A DNA stretch of 31,919 bases from Sinorhizobium sp. (GTDB lineage Bacteria; Pseudomonadota; Alphaproteobacteria; Rhizobiales; Rhizobiaceae). Below, piece after piece: positions 30,757 to 31,919 of this stretch (positions within the stretch are counted from its first letter, which is position 1; each line of letters starts with the position of its first letter). The stretch spans positions 1-31,919 of the forward strand of contig JAPSJG010000003.1 in the NCBI GenBank assembly GCA_031178305.1, written 5' to 3'. A program made the position numbers and the translations under genes. A model generated the notes under the pieces. The model was not told where the DNA came from and ran no database searches. It saw nothing but the letters and a program-made list of their open reading frames with translations.

Positions 30757-31671
30757 GCCCGGAAGCGTATAGCGTCGCACCCGATCGCGTCCCTCGCGCT
30801 TGGCGAGATGAAGCGCTCGGCTCGCACGCGCATAGATATCGCTGACCTTGTCGCCCTCGCGATATTCGGCAAGCCCGGCCGAGCAGGTGTAGTAGAATTC
30901 CGGAATATTCGCGAGCGGCCGCGCGCTGCGCACCTTGTCCAGGAGCCTATCGAGAATGAGATTCGCCTCGCTGACAGTGGTATCGGGCAGGATCAGCATG
31001 AACTCCTCGCCGCCGATCCGCCCGAAGCAGTCGGTGCGGCGCACGAATCCCTGCATCTGCCGGGCGAAATCGAGCAGCACCTCGTCAGCACGGTGCGGGC
31101 CGTGTCGGTCGTTGATGGCCTTGAAATAATCGATGTCGAGAATGGCGACGCAGCCCCACATCTGCGGATTTTCGGCGCAATCCTGAATGAACTCGGCGAG
31201 CTTGCCGAGCGTGTAGCGCCTGTTGGGCACGCTTGTCAGTTCGTCCACATTCGAGTCGCGCAGCGCGAAGTCACGATCCCGCCGGTGCTTGCGTTCCTCC
31301 TCGCGTGTCGCGGTAACGTCCACCGCAATGGAGAGCAGCCAGCCATTTTCGTCGACCGTCTCCGTAACGAAAAGCATGCGTCCGTCGTGCAGTTCCGTCT
31401 CCGCCGTGCGGGACGGCGCGTTGCCGCGGCGCTCGAGGGCGGAGGTGATCCAGCCTTCTATATCGCTGGTTTCGATCACCGCTCCCCTGAGAGCCGCATG
31501 GTTGCGGCGGGTGATCTCCGTCCAGGTCGGCGCTTCGTCCACGCCGACATGATACGCGGAACGAAATGCCGCATTGGCAAATCGCAAGCGGTCGTGCTGA
31601 TCGTAAAGCGAGATCAGCACGGGCGTTCTGGCCTGCAAGCCCATAAGAGCCTTGACATGTTCACCGGTCAC
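30721..31671 (-). CDS. PAS-GGDEF diguanylate cyclase-like protein
   Basis: 316-residue cytosolic protein, predicted to make cyclic di-GMP. An N-terminal PAS-like sensor (~15-120, ending SIAVDVTATREEE) is followed by a charged helix linker, then a GGDEF domain (~140-305). The active-site loop is GGEEF (220-224), and an RxxD inhibitory site (R211-D214) stands exactly five residues before it, so product inhibition is likely. One motif is altered: FKAINDRHGPHRADEVL where FKxINDxxGHxxGDxVL is usual, so His and Gly of GHxxGD are changed. The start GTG 31671 follows GGAGCAG; ATG 31644 is possible. The 3' end overlaps pabC. Confidence 0.88.
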   Translation of the reverse strand: MTGEHVKALMGLQARTPVLISLYDQHDRLRFANAAFRSAYHVGVDEAPTWTEITRRNHAALRGAVIETSDIEGWITSALERRGNAPSRTAETELHDGRMLFVTETVDENGWLLSIAVDVTATREEERKHRRDRDFALRDSNVDELTSVPNRRYTLGKLAEFIQDCAENPQMWGCVAILDIDYFKAINDRHGPHRADEVLLDFARQMQGFVRRTDCFGRIGGEEFMLILPDTTVSEANLILDRLLDKVRSARPLANIPEFYYTCSAGLAEYREGDKVSDIYARASRALHLAKREGRDRVRRYTLPGSDQEFRPDQTS

Positions 31672-31919
31672 GATCGATCTGCTCCAGCTTGAACGACACC
31701 AATCAGCGCGCGAAGCGGGCGGTTCAATTTAAGCTATAGCACGAAACGCCTGTGACAAGCGGCATAGTGTGCGAAACGCACGGGAAAAGTTAAGGCTCGC
31801 ATGAAACAGTTTCGACGGCTCGTCCAAGCCCTTCACGAGCGGGCTCTCCCAGCTCGACCAGCGTATACGAGACGCCGGACTTCTACCTGTCGGACAAGCA
31901 GCAGCTGCTCTCAACGTGT
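31672..31919. other. Window end: no supported gene
   Basis: 248 bp upstream of the GGDEF gene. A short hairpin GTGCG-AAA-CGCAC lies near 31767. Frames on both strands are open only over short stretches. The plus-strand frame containing VYETPDFYLSDKQQLL looks protein-like but has no ATG, GTG or TTG start between its upstream stop and the window end, so I do not call it. Confidence 0.3.

Noticed and set aside
31729..31914. 61-codon minus-strand frame at the window end
   Set aside because: No ribosome site, no recognisable domain, cut by the window edge.
1..31919. CRISPR array, tRNA, prophage or insertion sequence
   Set aside because: No regularly spaced repeats, cloverleaf sequence, transposase or integrase frame was seen, and gene content and base composition are uniform.

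Overview
The window is GC-rich (about 62% by eye) and reads as ordinary core chromosome of an alphaproteobacterium of the Rhizobiaceae, most likely Sinorhizobium/Ensifer. The basis is the gene content (RcdA, GapR, DUF1192, DUF465, DUF1244, DUF1036 and class III cyclase/TPR proteins), the high-GC codon use, and five copies of a ~105-bp two-palindrome intergenic element that resembles the rhizobial RIME1 repeat. No tRNA, rRNA, CRISPR array, insertion sequence, integrase or prophage gene was found, and no block differs in composition.

Layout. 1-1700: end of a class I aldolase gene, a tandem pair of RIME-like elements around a terminator, and a PhzF-family enzyme. 1726-4026 (minus): a cyclase-TolB-TPR protein and a previously hidden 51-aa membrane protein. 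4198-6601: MFS transporter, DUF1192 protein, a candidate small RNA, and rcdA with two perfect CtrA boxes upstream. 6600-9400: a 53-bp perfect palindrome, a RIME-like copy, rpmE with a structured leader, a divergent ABC half-transporter and a deleted RIME-like copy. 9393-12602 (minus): inositol monophosphatase, then a MotA/TolQ-like and MotB/OmpA-like pair. 12840-14645 (minus): a thiamine-phosphate-synthase-like protein followed by a secreted Sel1-repeat protein. 14749-15895: TauE/SafE permease and ArsR-type regulator. 16132-18309: two divergent DUF465 proteins, then purE-purK. 18569-19384: rpmJ and an exported TPR protein. 19519-21545 (minus): RIME-like copy, pyruvate kinase and DUF1036 protein. 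21746-23254: N-formylglutamate amidohydrolase, DUF1244 and gapR. 23310-26848 (minus): a zinc murein-endopeptidase-like DUF882 protein and a sigma-54 response regulator. 27047-30756: oligoendopeptidase F and pabB-pabC. 30721-31671 (minus): a PAS-GGDEF protein that overlaps the end of pabC.

How the genes fit together. Metabolic genes (aldolase, pyruvate kinase, purEK, pabBC) are mixed with cell-cycle and chromosome genes (rcdA, gapR) and envelope genes (MotA/MotB-like pair, DUF882 protein, Sel1 and TPR exported proteins). I see no complete new multigene system. The items most worth a second look are regulatory: the double CtrA box and possible small RNA before rcdA, twin TCAC-N16-GTGA dyads before the DUF882 gene, the rpmE leader hairpin, a class III cyclase with its first metal aspartate replaced by histidine, and the mosaic behaviour of the palindromic repeats.
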